Part shown: one piece after another, positions 32,660 to 55,645 of the stretch
Numbering within the stretch: position 1 is the first letter of the stretch
Layout of the letters: each line of letters opens with the position of its first letter
Origin: Ecdyonurus torrentis
Lineage: Eukaryota > Arthropoda > Insecta > Ephemeroptera > Heptageniidae
Direction of reading: 5' to 3'
NCBI GenBank assembly: GCA_949318235.1
Contig: OX439134.1
Span: 27,346,173 to 27,410,172 of the forward strand
DNA length: 64,000 nt
The notes under the pieces: model-generated
The model's input: only the letters and a program-made list of their open reading frames with translations
Database searches by the model: none
What the model was told of the DNA's origin: nothing
Program-made: the position numbers and the translations under genes

Positions 32660-33998
32660 ACCTGCAGACCTCAAATCCATAATGCAAATCAAAAGGTCTA
32701 CAGGTGTTGTGAACACAAAGCTGACAACACCTGCACCCCTTTTTTCTTTTTTTCTTTTTTTTTTTTTTCCCAGACACCTTTTTAATGTTAATATATGGAG
32801 ACTGCAAGCATACAAGGGAGAATGGAGGGTAACTTTCCCCCCTACAAATGACAAATAAAAGAGCATACTAGATCTCTATTAAAACTATTGCTTCTGTCAA
32901 ATGGGTTGCTTTGGTCAAATTTTCAAATATTATATCTATAGTTTTTGTTTTAAGTTTCTATGAGCTTGTTGGAAAGTAAATAATTTTTGAAAATTTTGGC
33001 TAAAGTCCCCCCACTTGATGATTATGTTCACTTTGAAACTAACTTTCAGGAACTGCCAGAAGTAAATATTAACAAAAATTATAAATACCAGACTTTATAT
33101 GTTCTACTCCTTTATTTGTCAATAGTGAAGTATTAAGGAACAGGGGAGAATATTAAACATGCATTTAAAGTTAAAATTAAAGTTAGTTAGTTTTTTTTTT
33201 TTTAACACAAAATATATTCCCCTTAAAATTAGCTGCCAGATGTATAAAGTTACAATTACCTTATCATTAGTAAGGGTAGCACTGCTTAAATAATTAACTT
33301 TCTTTTAGAAATACAGACATGGAAATATAAAAATAAGCTACCAAACCTACCACAATATTCTATAAAATAAAGTAGAGATATTTTAATAATTTCATGTCTG
33401 TTGATAAGAAATAAATAAATAATAATAACCATAATGAAGTTCTTAATAAATTTAAACAATGGTTTCTTATCCTTTATAACCTTCAGAATTAAACACAACA
33501 AATACTGACTAGCTGCCTTTTCAAAGAAATAATTAACTCAATATAGGAGAGGGTGGGGGAAAAAAACGTAGCAAAGGGGCATGCTATTATAACTTAATGA
33601 CAAAGTGATGCTTTCTTAACAAAAAATGGAGTATTTACACTTCCCACCTCGTAGAGTATCTAAATGAAAGAGAGTCCTTGCACTATGACAGTGAAAAGCA
33701 CACATTCTACATTTTGACTTTAGAGATATGAATTAGTAGATTTATTATACCCCCCTTACATTCATATGACATTTTGCTGCTTGTATTTGACCTTCCTCAA
33801 TAATAAATAACCAATTTGGTTTCCTTATTCTTACACCATATCCTAATAATAATAATAATAAAATCCCCTTTTAAATTAACGACAGCTGTTTGTGCAAGAG
33901 TATAAAACTCATCTTTATAATAACAACAATAATAATAATAAAAAAAAAAAACACTAATATTTCTCAACTTACCACAAGACCAACAAGGTTGGAAAAGT

Positions 33999-43185
<9,187 letters not shown>

Positions 43186-43189
43186 TTTG

Positions 43190-43360
43190 TTATATATTGT
43201 GTATAATTTACTTTAAATAAAGCTAGTATTTTGATTATAAACGAGAGCTGTTTATTTCCTTCCACGCAAGCGTCACCCGGCGCGTCACTTTTTATAACGC
43301 TCGTCGCGTTGCTTTTTTCCACTTGCACAAAACGGAAATGACGTAAACTAACATTTTACC
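43190..43360 (-). promoter_or_regulatory. Probable hnRNP A/B promoter and 5' UTR
   Basis: Immediately upstream of the start codon lies a locally GC- and CpG-richer segment (around 43262-43320, containing CACCCGGCGCGTCAC) in otherwise very AT-rich DNA. A TTATAA-like element is present. The position fits a housekeeping-type promoter. Start site not resolvable. Confidence 0.35.
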
Positions 43361-44421
43361 GCGAAAAGTTTTAAATTTTTATTCAGCTTTAAAACTTTTG
43401 AAGCATTTTTCCCTTATTATTTTTTAATTCTGTAAATAGTTATTTTATAATTAATTAAAATTTTATATTATGCTATTGATTTCTTTGAACGCGTGCATTA
43501 ATAAATATGTAAAGTGAATTATGTTAAATATAATAATGAAACGAGAAAAGTAAAAAAAAAAAAAAAAAAAATTGTAATGTAAAAATACTAATAATACTCA
43601 ATTTGAATCGGCGCAGGGCGCAGTAAACATTGTTTTGGCTTTTATGGAAAGACTTTTCCAGGGGAAAAATATTGGTAATACTCTAGTAGTCCCGCATTAA
43701 TTGTCATTTTCATTGTTTTGCCTCCTGGACATTTTCAGGCTAACTTCTATGCACTGATTAAATTTATACAACACGAGTTACATATATGCTCTCTGAATGA
43801 AGCTATATGATTATAAGGACCATGAAACGAACATGTAATTTTGTGTTTAAAAGAAAAAAAAAATAATAATAAATAGGTAATAATGTATTAATAATTATAC
43901 AATTAAACTCCTCACAAAAAGTTGACTGCATTTAAAAGTATAATACATGCATGTTGCAAATACATATCATGACCATGCTGACGCTATCCTTTTCGGGCTT
44001 CAGCCATCATGCCATCAGCATTTTCACTTTAACCTCCACAACTTCCTATCCCGACCCGCCATCTTCCTCTTGCTTCACTTATAAATATAATCATGTCATA
44101 ATTTGAATTATGAAATTAATTCATGCATTTCCATTTGCACCTTTTGTACTACAAACATTATTTTTTTTTTCAGACACTTTTCAATCCATTCCAGACCAGA
44201 CCAGACCTTCCTCTCATCCATTCTGTTATATGACAATATTTCTGCAATTTTCTTTCATCACCCATTTTTTCTTCATGACCAATCCAACGTAACACAGTCA
44301 TACCTCTCAACCACTCTGTTTCTTGCACACCCCACATTTTTGAAACACCCATGTATCCGTCATGATAACGACACTATATTATTCTTCCACAGATGAGTCA
44401 TGTGTAATGATACCAGAGTTG

Positions 44422-44424
<3 letters not shown>

Positions 44425-44499
<75 letters not shown>
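44425..44499. repeat. (TA)n microsatellite
   Basis: Uninterrupted TA dinucleotide run of roughly 37 units. Confidence 0.95.
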
Positions 44500-44503
<4 letters not shown>

Positions 44504-44720
44504 GCCAGCATATGTTTAAAAAAAAATGTTATCATTATCATCATATATTTAAAAATTGCAAATAATCATAATAAGTACAGAACTCTCTATACTTTCTATA
44601 GTAGTTGGGTCATACCAATAAATGTATTGACAACATTATATATATCGGGCTATGTTGGATGAGCTCTAAACAATGTTTCAATTTGAATGATGATATCAAC
44701 TATCAAACCCTTGCAAATCT

Positions 44721-44849
44721 TTAAAGGCGTAGAACACCTTGAACAAAAAAGTTGCATAATATCCTAACAAACCTGAAAATCAAAGTTGATTTTCAGGTTT
44801 GTTAGGATATTACGCAACTTTTTTGTTCAAGGTGTTCTACGCCTTTAAG
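44721..44849. mobile_element. Minimal perfect family B palindrome (TTAA target)
   Basis: Only the outer about 62 bp of each family B arm, joined directly: TTAAAGGCGTAGAACACCTT through AACCTGAAAATCAA, then the complement, with almost no spacer. TTAA at both ends. Confidence 0.85.
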
Positions 44850-46860
44850 ATTTCAAGAAAGTATCATGGTTATTAAGGTGTAGTCTGCTATATTATAATG
44901 TGTTAAACTTAATTTATATTTATTTCCAAGACAAAGAAAAATTTTGTAATGAAGTAAAATAAACTTTGATAGATACCTAGATATATATATAAATATAATA
45001 TAAGAAAAAAACATTTTAAGGTGTACAAGGAAAAAAAATGCAAACTATTTCAAAGGAAAACTTTTATGTCAGAAAATTAAAAACTTTGATAATAATGCTA
45101 GCATTTTTCACAACCTACATTTTTTAAGACACACCAATTTCACAACAGAACATATTATTACGTACATACATATTATTATTATCCAACATCCATTTTTCCA
45201 TTTCAATTTTATAAGAGCTCTGCTCATAACTAGTTCAAAATATATAAAACACATCAATATGAGCTCAGCTCAATTATTTCTCTACAAATATTCTAAGTAA
45301 ATAATTTTTATAGTTGTATTGCAGTTATTATTTTAATTGAAAGTCCAATATTTCAAAATTGAGCCCGTAATTTTGATAGCCTTTTTTTTTTAAAGGATGG
45401 ATCACATTTTTTTCCCTAACAAAAACTTTTTTCTCAACTAATATGGCTTTCACAAATAAGTTGTGTTGATGATTTTTTTGAAGCTTCTTTTTTTCTTCTT
45501 CTTTTCCCAAACAACTTGAAAGAAAGAAAAGAAGAAAAAATATATTGGTGTAAATATACTATACTTAACAGATATAAAAAAGACATGACAGAACAGCATT
45601 TACCACTTCACTTAAGTACTTGTTAATTTTAATAGTAACGTGCTGATATATACATTTTTTTTTTGTAGCCTCAACCATATATTTGTCATATATTTAACAA
45701 GTATCTGACAAAAATAAGAATATATCAAAGAGTTTCAATCATTCACAGTAAAACAGCCCGCTATTGGGTCTTCTTGGTCTCAATATCTCATGTGGACAAG
45801 AATATGACAACCGTTCTTAGTTCCTTAAAACATGTTTAATACAAAACTTTTATGAAGTTTATTTACCCAACAATAATACTTATACAATTTCTCACCACGT
45901 ATTGAAAATGAAATCCTCCCCTAAAACTTACAAGGGAAAAAATTTTAAACCCCATAATAACCTTATGGGATAACGACAATTTTTGATGGTTTTCAAAACT
46001 TGATTTTGGAGAATATAATAATTTTACGTAAATTAAATTAAACATTTTTCGGACAATTATTTTTGCACCAAAAATCAAATTTCCAAAACAGTATTTTTTT
46101 TTATCTTTTTATTTTTGCCTGAATTATCTCTAATGGAGCTAATTGGTTTAGCATGCAGGTAGACGCGGGGAAAGCTAAGGGCCCCTAATTTAACATTACA
46201 CTTTAGGGGAAAAACACGTTTTTGCAATTTTTGAGAAAACAACTCTACCAACTTTGGAGAAATTTAAATGTGAAATACTAGACATATTTTTACGTGTATA
46301 GAAATTTAAAAAAAAAAATTTTAAACCAATAACCTCCATTGTATTTCACATTTCACAACAATCTAGTATAGGTTAAAAAAAAAAATATCCTGTAATCAAC
46401 ATACACATGGTAACTATATAATCTTCAGTCTTTACTTCATAACATTCATATTAATTATGTATGTAAATTACAAGTTTCAATTTTGACTAATTTGGCTTAA
46501 ACTTTTTATTCCTCTTGTGTTTCGTCAAAAAACATTATCCAAAAAGAGTACTCAAATAATATTATAAGGCAAAAATATCAAACCATATACATTTATACTG
46601 AAAATACATATCATATTAGTAAAACAGGAACTAAAAATTTCACACGTAAATATTTGTTAAGTTGAATACACTGCTATTACTATAAAATAGCAAAAAAAGA
46701 TTCACATGTTGGCAAGAAACATAAAAGTACTTTTTCCGTCCAGATTAAAAATTACAATTTAAGTTCACTGCAAATATTTGCAATTAATCCTATAGCTTGA
46801 AATTTTGATATAAAGATCTGAAATGGCTTCATTTTATTTTATAATTATTTTAGATTTTTG

Positions 46861-47105
46861 ATAAAATGAAAGAAAAGGATAGGAGAAAACCAGCAAGGGC
46901 CTTACCATAGTGAAGAGAGTCCCATAGTTCGGTGAAAATCTTGCTAGCACAGATATAAAACAACTAACAATATATCTGTGCTAGCAAGATTTTCACCGAA
47001 CTATGGGACTCTCTTCACAATGGTAAGGCCCTTGCTGGTTTTATCCTATCCTTTTCTTTCATTTTATCATACCTAACCGCGATGGTTTATTTTCCTTAAT
47101 ATACA
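46861..47105 (+). mobile_element. Stem-loop-tailed palindrome, complete copy with 15-bp target duplication
   Basis: Palindrome ATAAAATGAAAGAAAAGGAT outward with arms about 100 bp (AAATCTTGCTAGCACAGATA inner part), then a one-sided tail ACCTAACCGCGATGGTTTAT, TTTCCTTAATATACA. Identical TATTTTAGATTTTTG flanks it at 46846-46860 and 47106-47120. Confidence 0.88.
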
Positions 47106-47934
47106 TATTTTAGATTTTTGGGAGCTTTAAGTCAGTATTATTTTATTTTTTTACAGGCATATATAAGAGGCAATAAAAATCACCTACTCAGTTCTTATAA
47201 TATGACACAATTCAATTACAGATTTAAAGGAAATAAAAAATAATTGTGACTTAAATATAGGCCTATGTTATCAAAGGAAAGAAAAAAAAATTAAAATACT
47301 TAGAATCCTGCAATCCCTATGTCAAAAATATTTATGAAAATGTAGATGGCACAGTTTACACAAATATTAAATACATACTGTGCCATCCAGATTTTCACCT
47401 AGCTTTCACAAGTGTGGTAAGACACGTGTTGGTTTACTTCCTTTGGTTATTGTTTTACTATGCATGCAAAATATTTGCTTTTTAAAAAATGGTTTAAAAT
47501 CTTTAATAATAATAATAATAAAATGAAACAATTGAATAAAGTAAAAAAGAAGAAGCATTTCCAGAACATACAACAAAATATTTTAAGTTAGAACCTTATT
47601 ATATATCCTATCACAAAATAATAAGAAAAGAAACTATTAGGATCATGTGTGATGCACAAAATGGCAATATTTTGAATTGTAAATACTGTATAATTATATA
47701 AAAAAAAAAGTATAACATGTATTTCTTACAGATAGTTCCACATATGAGATTCATAAAATAATATACTCTTAACAATTATTATTATTTTTTTAAGATCAAT
47801 GTATTTCACAGCTTTCAAAGAAAAATATGAATGTAAGATTCACTTAGTTATAAAAATGGGGATATATTTCAGTTATACTTTCTACAATTAGGAAAACCAC
47901 ATACTTTTAAACAACAAATTTTCAGTATACTTGC

Positions 47935-47937
<3 letters not shown>

Positions 47938-47981
<44 letters not shown>
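47938..47981. repeat. Long poly(A) tract
   Basis: About 44 consecutive A residues; could be the tail of a retrocopy but no recognisable retroelement precedes it. Confidence 0.9.
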
Positions 47982-47983
<2 letters not shown>

Positions 47984-48954
47984 CGGCTGCAAGGTCAATA
48001 AATATTATGAGTGATTTTGAATTTGAAAATATATTAACTGTAAGTCAGAGATGCAAAATTACTTGGCTAACGTAAATTTTTAATACAGTGATGGACTGTA
48101 TGTTTTTTAACATTTAAAAGCTGTCACAAGATTACTACATTACAAGATTGTGACATAAACACTATTTTACAACCCTGTGAAATTCAAACCATAAAGACTT
48201 TGGCATACTGATTGGTTTATTTTGGTCACATGGCCTCCAGTTTGGGTACTGATTGGCTCAAAATTTAGGACTTGCTTTAACATTGAAATTTTATTTTAAC
48301 TATAGGCTAAGGTATATACCTTTAAAACAAATAATAATAATAAAAAATTGGAAGCAAAAACCACATGACAGTGAAAGTAACTCAGGCAAAGGTACATTTA
48401 AAATTGAAATGAGCGCAAATTTCTACCCTCATCAAATTGTCATGTGGTTTCCGCTTACATCAGTTCTGTTTATGTTTTTAGTTTAGTAGTTTGAATAAGA
48501 TTCCATTGGAGCAAATAGGCATGACAATCTTGTAATATAGTAATCTTAGCTACAGAAATACATACTTCTGCACTGCGTCCAAACTGTGGATTACTTTGTC
48601 ACTAAATAAATAAAAATTAATAATTATTGTGTGTATTTGTGTGAGATATTCCCCTTTTCCCCAAATTCAATATAAATATAAAAAAAGTGCATTTGATGTA
48701 AATATATAATTTGATAGTGATATGATAATGTTGTGATATATCTTAAATATAATTATAATATAATGAAATAAGTGACTTCATATAGGAAGGTGGGTTAGGT
48801 TAATACTGTAATCTAAACTAGATAACTTTAAGTAGACATTGAAAACAATCAAATACAAGACAAGATAAAACTACTTTGCAGCATATTACTTTTATATAAA
48901 GTTAAATTATTATTATTATTAAAATTTGTGGCTGTAGAAGACCGATAAATTATT

Positions 48955-49170
48955 ATATCGAGGGCTACATGGCATTTCGGTACTAGTGCAATCTCTGCGG
49001 GTGCATTTTTGGCACATGTGCATTCTCCGTGCTCACCTTTTTTGAAACATCTTTATACGCTTAGCCTGTACAGATGTGCCATTAGTAGGCGTGGCGTAGA
49101 TTGCACATGTGCCAAAATTGCACCCGCGGAGATTGCACAAGTACCGAAATGCCGCATAGCCCTCGATATA
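48955..49170. mobile_element. Palindromic MITE close to the SLC7 3' end
   Basis: Ends TATATCGAGGGCTACATGGC and complement, then ATTTCGGTACTAGTGCAATC and complement and GGCACATGTGCA-type inner arms; centre about 80 bp unpaired. It ends about 110 bp past the SLC7 stop codon and may be in its 3' UTR. Confidence 0.72.
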
Positions 49171-49277
49171 TTGAAAATTTTAAGTATTTTTTCATATTAC
49201 CAAGAAAAAAGTGGTACGTTAAAACATAAAACATGCTGTGTATCTGGTTTTATATAAAGATTCTTCTTTGACATTTC

Positions 49278-52200
49278 TCAATATTCTGCCTTTTCTTCTT
49301 TAGCAGACTCAAATAGTTTCTGAATGAGGACTGTAATCTTATCTGAAATTTAGGAATGAAAAAACATTAAAATCAAATTGTAAGCAATTTATCTTACACA
49401 CTAGCAATAATAATAATAATAATAAAAAGTGTTTTGTATGAATGTACTCTTATAAAAATGCTATTAACTAATAAAAGAACAATTGTTTTGAAGCCGACTT
49501 TAAGCGATTTTGCTTACATATGCTTCCGTTTTGACGTTTTACACATGTGTAGTAAATATAAACGGAGGCGGATGTGAGCGAAATTGCTTAAAGTCGGCCT
49601 CAAAACAGTTGTTCTTTTCTATTAGTCAATATTTTTTAATTCTTCATATCAACATTGTTGCAAAAAAAATGTGTAACTCGTATTTTGTCAGGCGAAGCAA
49701 AATTTGTAAGTCGTTTTTTGTCACGCTAAGCAATATATGTATCTCGTATTTTGTCACGCGAAGCAATATGTGTAAGTCGAGCGCCATCTCCATAACGTTC
49801 GGGAACGACTTACACATTTTATTTCGCGTGACAAAATACGAGATACACATATTGCTTAGCGTGACAAAAAACGACTTACACATTTTGCTTTGCCTGATAA
49901 AATACGAGTTACACATTTTTTTCGCAACAACGTCGATATCAATGTTGTTGCGAACAAAATGTATATCTCGTTATTTGTCACGCGTAGCAATATGTGTATC
50001 TCGTTTTTTGTTACGCAAAGCAATATGTGTACTACACCTGTTTTCTAACATAGAAGTATTGTATAACTACATAGTGTTGCGATAAAGAAAAATGCTTGTT
50101 TGTATCAGTATCACAATAAAATTAGATGCATGAAAGTGAGCAAACCCACAAACAGTAGACGTGTTGTTTAGCCGCTATAGCATCGATACACTGTCTTGTA
50201 CATTTTTAAATCTTTAGTACTGAATAATTTAAGGAAAAAAATTGACTTTGTGGTAGTTGATTAATACAAGATGTGATACAAAACACATTTATTTACAAAA
50301 AATAGGGAATGAGAGATTTAGCCTTGCATGTGAGAGAGAAAATATTCTAACTTCATCCAGAATTAAATGTATGTTTAGCAATACAAGTTGCAAAGGGTTA
50401 TTGACTATAATAAAGTAGCAACTGTTTTAAAATGAGGCCAATATTAAATGATTTTGCTCACATCCGCTTCTGTTTCTATATACTGTGCATGCGTAGTACT
50501 TAGAAACGGAAGCAGATGTGAGTGAATTTGTATAAAGTCTGCCTCAAAACAATTGCTTCTTTAGTAGTCAATGTATTAGTGAGCTCATTGTTACGAATAA
50601 GCAAGCTTTAAAGGTGTTGGTTATTGAACGACACAAGTATGTAAACTGTATTATGTGTACTATAATCCTTACCTAGTCTATTTGTAAACCATTTAGGCTT
50701 GTTTTGCCAGACAACTCCCACGTAATAAACAGGAATACCAGTCAAAGTAATAAGTATTCCCATGCCAGTCTCAAAAGGTTTGGAGAAAATTGGTAAAAAT
50801 ACCAAGAATGCACAGATCAGCACAAACATAATAGGAACGATGACAGATGTCTGAAAGCAATAATGTAAATATTTGTTAAAAAAACAACAACTAATTAGTT
50901 GTAAATTACTTAGGTTACGTACATTACGTTCTTAGAAGCTAAGTAATGTACATAAATTTTATATTACGTACAAGTTACGTAGTTTTATTTTGTACGTTCG
51001 TGGAGACAGGGAATTTATAAAATAAAAAACATTTCAATATCTTATAGAGATGGGAAAAAAATATTAAAATAAAATAAAACAAACTAGGATTTATGCTAAA
51101 TTTACACAAATCCAGCAGGAGCTAGAACTTGTTTGATACTTTTCTAATAATGGATACAGAAAACAAACTATTTCCATCCAATTTAAAATACTATCTAGCA
51201 AGCTGTGTAGACCACACGAAAAAATCAGGAACAATGAAATTTTTAAAACCTATTTTGAGATAAATAAAAACTAGAAAAAAAAAAAAGAAAAAAAAGTAAG
51301 ATAAAAAAAAAAAAGAAAGTGAGAAATTTTTTTTACATAAATTATTATCTGATCATATGAGAAAATCAGGGCCACTACAAGTTTGAAGACACATTTTGTA
51401 ATACTAAATATAATTGCCTTTTTCATTGTTTTTATATCTATGGATGTCAAGAAAATGCTAACATCACATTGAATATACCTTGATTGGTCGAACCATGTGT
51501 GGTCTTTTTCTACGTAAATGTAAGATTCCAGCTACACTCAACATGATGAAGAATGATTCCACAAAACTTGAGTAGTTGATAAGAAGAAGTACGTCACTTG
51601 TGCAAAGCATTAGTAATGACAAAATACACTGAAACACAAAATAAAAATAAAACAAAACTTTCAAATAATAGCCTATAATCTCTCAAATAAAAAAATAAAT
51701 AAAATGCTTCAACACCAATGTACAAAATTTCAGCAGATAGCCAAGACTTTGGGCTATTACATAAAATTAAAAAAAGTTAAACGCACTTAAAATTTAGGAG
51801 TAAAAAAGCTGTTAGAAAAATGGGTGCCGCAATGCGCTTACACCAAAAGGTATTATGCTGTCATGATATTTGATGTTTTTTTATATTTTCCTTTTTTGAC
51901 AAGAGAACTCTTAAAAGTGTACAGAACACCTTGATGAAAAAACTTGTCTAATATCTTAATGTACTTAAATATCAATGTTGATTCTTTTCCATTCACAAAA
52001 TGGCAGATGTGGTTTTTTTGACGTCACAGCTCGCTGGTCCACACGCACAGGTACAAACAAGCTGTGACATCGTAAAACCGTATCTGCCATCTGAATGGAA
52101 AATAAATTAGAAATTAATGACTCCAGGAAAATGAACATTGAAATTTGGATATATTAGGATACTAGACAAGTTTTTTGATCAATGCCTTTGATTTTGCCTT

Positions 52201-55200
52201 GAGCAAAAAAAAAAAAAGAAAAAAAGATACATACCAGGAACACTAAAGATGGTGTGGGTGTGTATCTATTAACATTGATAAGAGACAACATAGCTGGGAA
52301 ATGTCCTTGTCTTGCTCCAACAAAACACAATCTGAAATCAAACATTTGAATGAAATGTAAGCTCTATTGATCCTCATCATAACAATAGAAGACTTGCAAA
52401 AGTAGATTTAGTGAGAAAATAAACACACTCACAGCCCAACAATACTAACAAAGTGCTAGCAGACGACTTGCAAAAAAATTAGTGTTCCTGTCTACATTTA
52501 ACATGCTTTCTTATGGGGCAATGAAGCAGCTATACTGTAACTCAAGTTAGAATTATTTTTCAGAGCTGAAATTTTTACTGTAGCTTACTGAGCCTACAAG
52601 CTTTTGTTTGCCTGGATTTCAAGTGATTTGGTTAAAAATTATTTTTTCACCCAATTGACTTCAAATCCAGGAAAACAAAAGCTTTGAGGCTCAGTAAGCT
52701 ACAGTAAAAATGTCAGCTCTGAAAAATAATTCTAACTCAATTTATAGTTGCTGCATTCCACCATAAGAAAGCATGTTAAATTGAGACAGGAACACCAAAT
52801 CGCCTGCTAGCACTTTGTTAGTATTGTTGGTCTGTGAGTTTGTTTCCTTTCTCACTAAACCTACTTTTGCAAGTCTTCTATTAACATACCTTGATGATGT
52901 CATAATATGAACACTAAGGCCACCAAATGCAGACATTGCTACAAATACTGGCATAATCCAAGCCATTACACCAAGAATTTGATCACAGAAAGTCTGAAAT
53001 AAAGAAAGTAAGTGATAATTAAAATCAAACACATACTTCAACTTAAAAAAGATGGGATAAATATGCAGCTATTGAATTCTAAAAGCAGGATAATAGAAAT
53101 TGTCACTCCAAAAAGAGATAATTCTGATCATTAACTTACCACTGCAATGGCATCAGATGCTAAGATTTGCATTGGAGTTAAAACAGCCATGTATGCAACA
53201 TTTGCTAGTACGTAGATAAAAGTAACCAGGGGTAAAGATATGTAGATTGCACGAGGTAAATTCCTAAAAATAATAAATCACAGTTTTAGAAATCAGTTTT
53301 AATAACTCTTATTGTAAATCTCTGAACAAAAATTTCCGAACAGGGCTGCGGCTGCTGCTGTGTTTTCTCATACAGATAGCATAGAGTGGTTGCAGGTTGA
53401 CTTTGCAAATCGTTTGGAAATTTTTGTCCAGAGGTGTACAATCATTTGGTACAACAGTGAACAACCAATCACAAGAGCTATACATTTCCATACATACAAG
53501 TATTTTGGAAGTGCGTCGCTCAGATATGTACCACGTTGTACCAATGTTAAACCATGTGACTGTAATTTGATATTTTGTTTTACTTACTTATACGGATCTC
53601 GGAGTTCTTCAGTCATAAAATTTAGATAATTCCTGGAATTTTTAGAAAATTATATAAGTAACACCTTCACTGTAGTCACAATTCATTTAGATAACATTTA
53701 CTACAAAAAAAAAAAAAAAACTTATTTTTATTTACCCTCTCCTTACTGTTATCATTTGTAACATGATAAATGTGACTGCTTTATTTACAACATTATTACA
53801 TAATTTTATCAACATACCATCCTGCATATGAGAAAATACCAGAGTAGAAGGAGACTGCAATCTGAGCTGGGTTGGTGACAGTCCCCTCAAATGAGTTATT
53901 AAAGTTTTGAGTATTACCTAAAAATAGGTAACTCAAACCAGCAATAATAATGATGACCAAGGCTGCTATTTTAGCAAACATGAATCCATCTTGTATTTTA
54001 GTTGTTAAACGTACGTTGAAACAGTTGAGAAATGTGAGAAAACCTATACAACACATAGAAAATAATAATGATAATATGATAAATTAAGGAAAATAAACTA
54101 TCACAGTTAGGTTCATAATATACAAGAAAAAGAATTGAGGAAGCCAGTAATGGCTTTATCATAATGAATGTCCCATAGGTCAGTGAAAATCTTGCTAGCA
54201 CAGAGATAAAAACCAAACACATATTGGCTAGTTTGTGGCACCAAACTCCAAGAAAAAACGGAGTATAATATGTTCAGTTCTTAACTTCTTACAGACTAGG
54301 AGTAAAAAAAAAAAAAAAAAAAAAGTTTCTTTCCGTGTCTGTAAGAACTAAGGACTGAAGGAGGGGCATACACAAACACTGTTTTCTCTCGGAGTTTAGT
54401 GCAAAAAGCTATGCACTTTTTTTTTTAAATCTGTGCTAGCAAGATTGTCACTGACCCATGGAACTCTCTTCACTATCGTAAGGCCCTTGCTGGTTTCTTT
54501 TTATTCTTGTTTTTTATTTCATCAACCTAACTTCTTTTTTTTTTAAATATAAATATTGATCTTGCTGCGAAAAAAAGTTCTATCTCGTATTTTGTGAGGG
54601 GAAGCAAAAGGTCTATCTCATTTTGCTTCCCCTGACAAAATACGAAATATACCTTTTTTTTGCAACAAAGATCGATATGTTACATCAACCACTATTTTTA
54701 TATCAAAAGGTACTGTTTGTGAGACATTATATTTATGCCATACAGTACCATGTAACATATTGCCTATATTGATGCATAATATCAATTTTTAGTATATGTC
54801 TGAAATAAAGACTTACAGATAGCTGCAGCAGCTAGCAGTCTAACAGCTATATCAGGGCTTTTGCATTCAGGGAAGAAAGGTTGTATCACATAATTTGCAA
54901 AAGTTAATCCCATGATAGCATTTGTAGAAGGTCTGAAATAAAAATTACATCATTAATTTTTAGATATAAATATTACAATGCCAGTAGTTACTACACCAAT
55001 TTAGGATTAATATAATGGTAACATTTTCATAATTCATTTGAAGAGAAAAAAGCACGGCATAATTAGGATCAATAATAAAAAAGAAAAGGATAGAATTACC
55101 AGCAAGAGCTTTACCACGGTAGAAGTTCTATTGAGAGGTCGAGGTCTCATGTGGCACAGTCAGTTATGAACATTTTTATAACTAAAACTCTGTGCCATGG

Positions 55201-55605
55201 GAGACCCCCACCTCTCTATAGAACTACTGTGGTAAGGTCCTTGCTGGTAATTCTATCCTTTTCTTTATTATTGAAATCTTTGCTATTGTAATAATATTAA
55301 TGAAAGGTAAGGATAGCAAAATAGTTTTATACATGCTATTATTTGTAGGAAAAAAAAAATAGAAAAGATGTTAAAATATAAACCAAGATTGTCTTTGATA
55401 TTAATAATGGGCTAATTAAATAATACCCAAGTGCAAACCATGATTAAGATGAAATTGTTCAGCCAGAGAAAGAAATTAAATTACATCATAAAAGTTCAAA
55501 GTAATTTCTTTTAGTTTTAAAAATATCTCATGCTTGTTTGTAATTTTTCCTGTCTTAAATTTCCAAGCTAATTAATTTAAATATAAAACAAAGTGTTTGT
55601 TGTAT

Positions 55606-55645
<40 letters not shown>

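Larger units (their letters stand above)
27643..33970. other. Gene-poor interval between Neurexin IV and the hnRNP A/B gene
   Basis: No protein gene recognised. It contains the Tc1-like MITE (27754-27942), a loose inverted repeat at about 29078-29230, the stem-loop-tailed palindrome (29351-29737), a C/T-rich patch (31680-31815), a family C element with a nested family K copy (32261-32659) and a family G copy (32893-33020). The right part may include hnRNP A/B 3' UTR sequence. The rest is AT-rich without visible structure. Confidence 0.6.
43360..49277. other. Gene-poor interval between the hnRNP A/B promoter and the SLC7 3' end
   Basis: No protein gene recognised. It holds a (TA)n microsatellite (44425-44499), a minimal family B palindrome (44721-44849), the stem-loop-tailed palindrome at 46861-47105, a related diverged palindrome at about 47310-47440, a long poly(A) tract (47938-47981) and a palindrome at 48955-49170. 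The remainder is AT-rich without visible structure. Confidence 0.6.

Noticed and set aside
44362..44565. Frame with a long Tyr-Ile repeat
   Set aside because: Translation of the (TA)n microsatellite.
49645..49940. Regularly spaced short repeats resembling a CRISPR array
   Set aside because: Eukaryotic locus, units are contiguous without unique spacers, and the whole is palindromic.
49510..50085. 191-codon plus-strand open frame, the longest single frame in this area
   Set aside because: It is a translation of the tandem units of family C and family A palindromes; the same repetitive peptide appears on the other strand.
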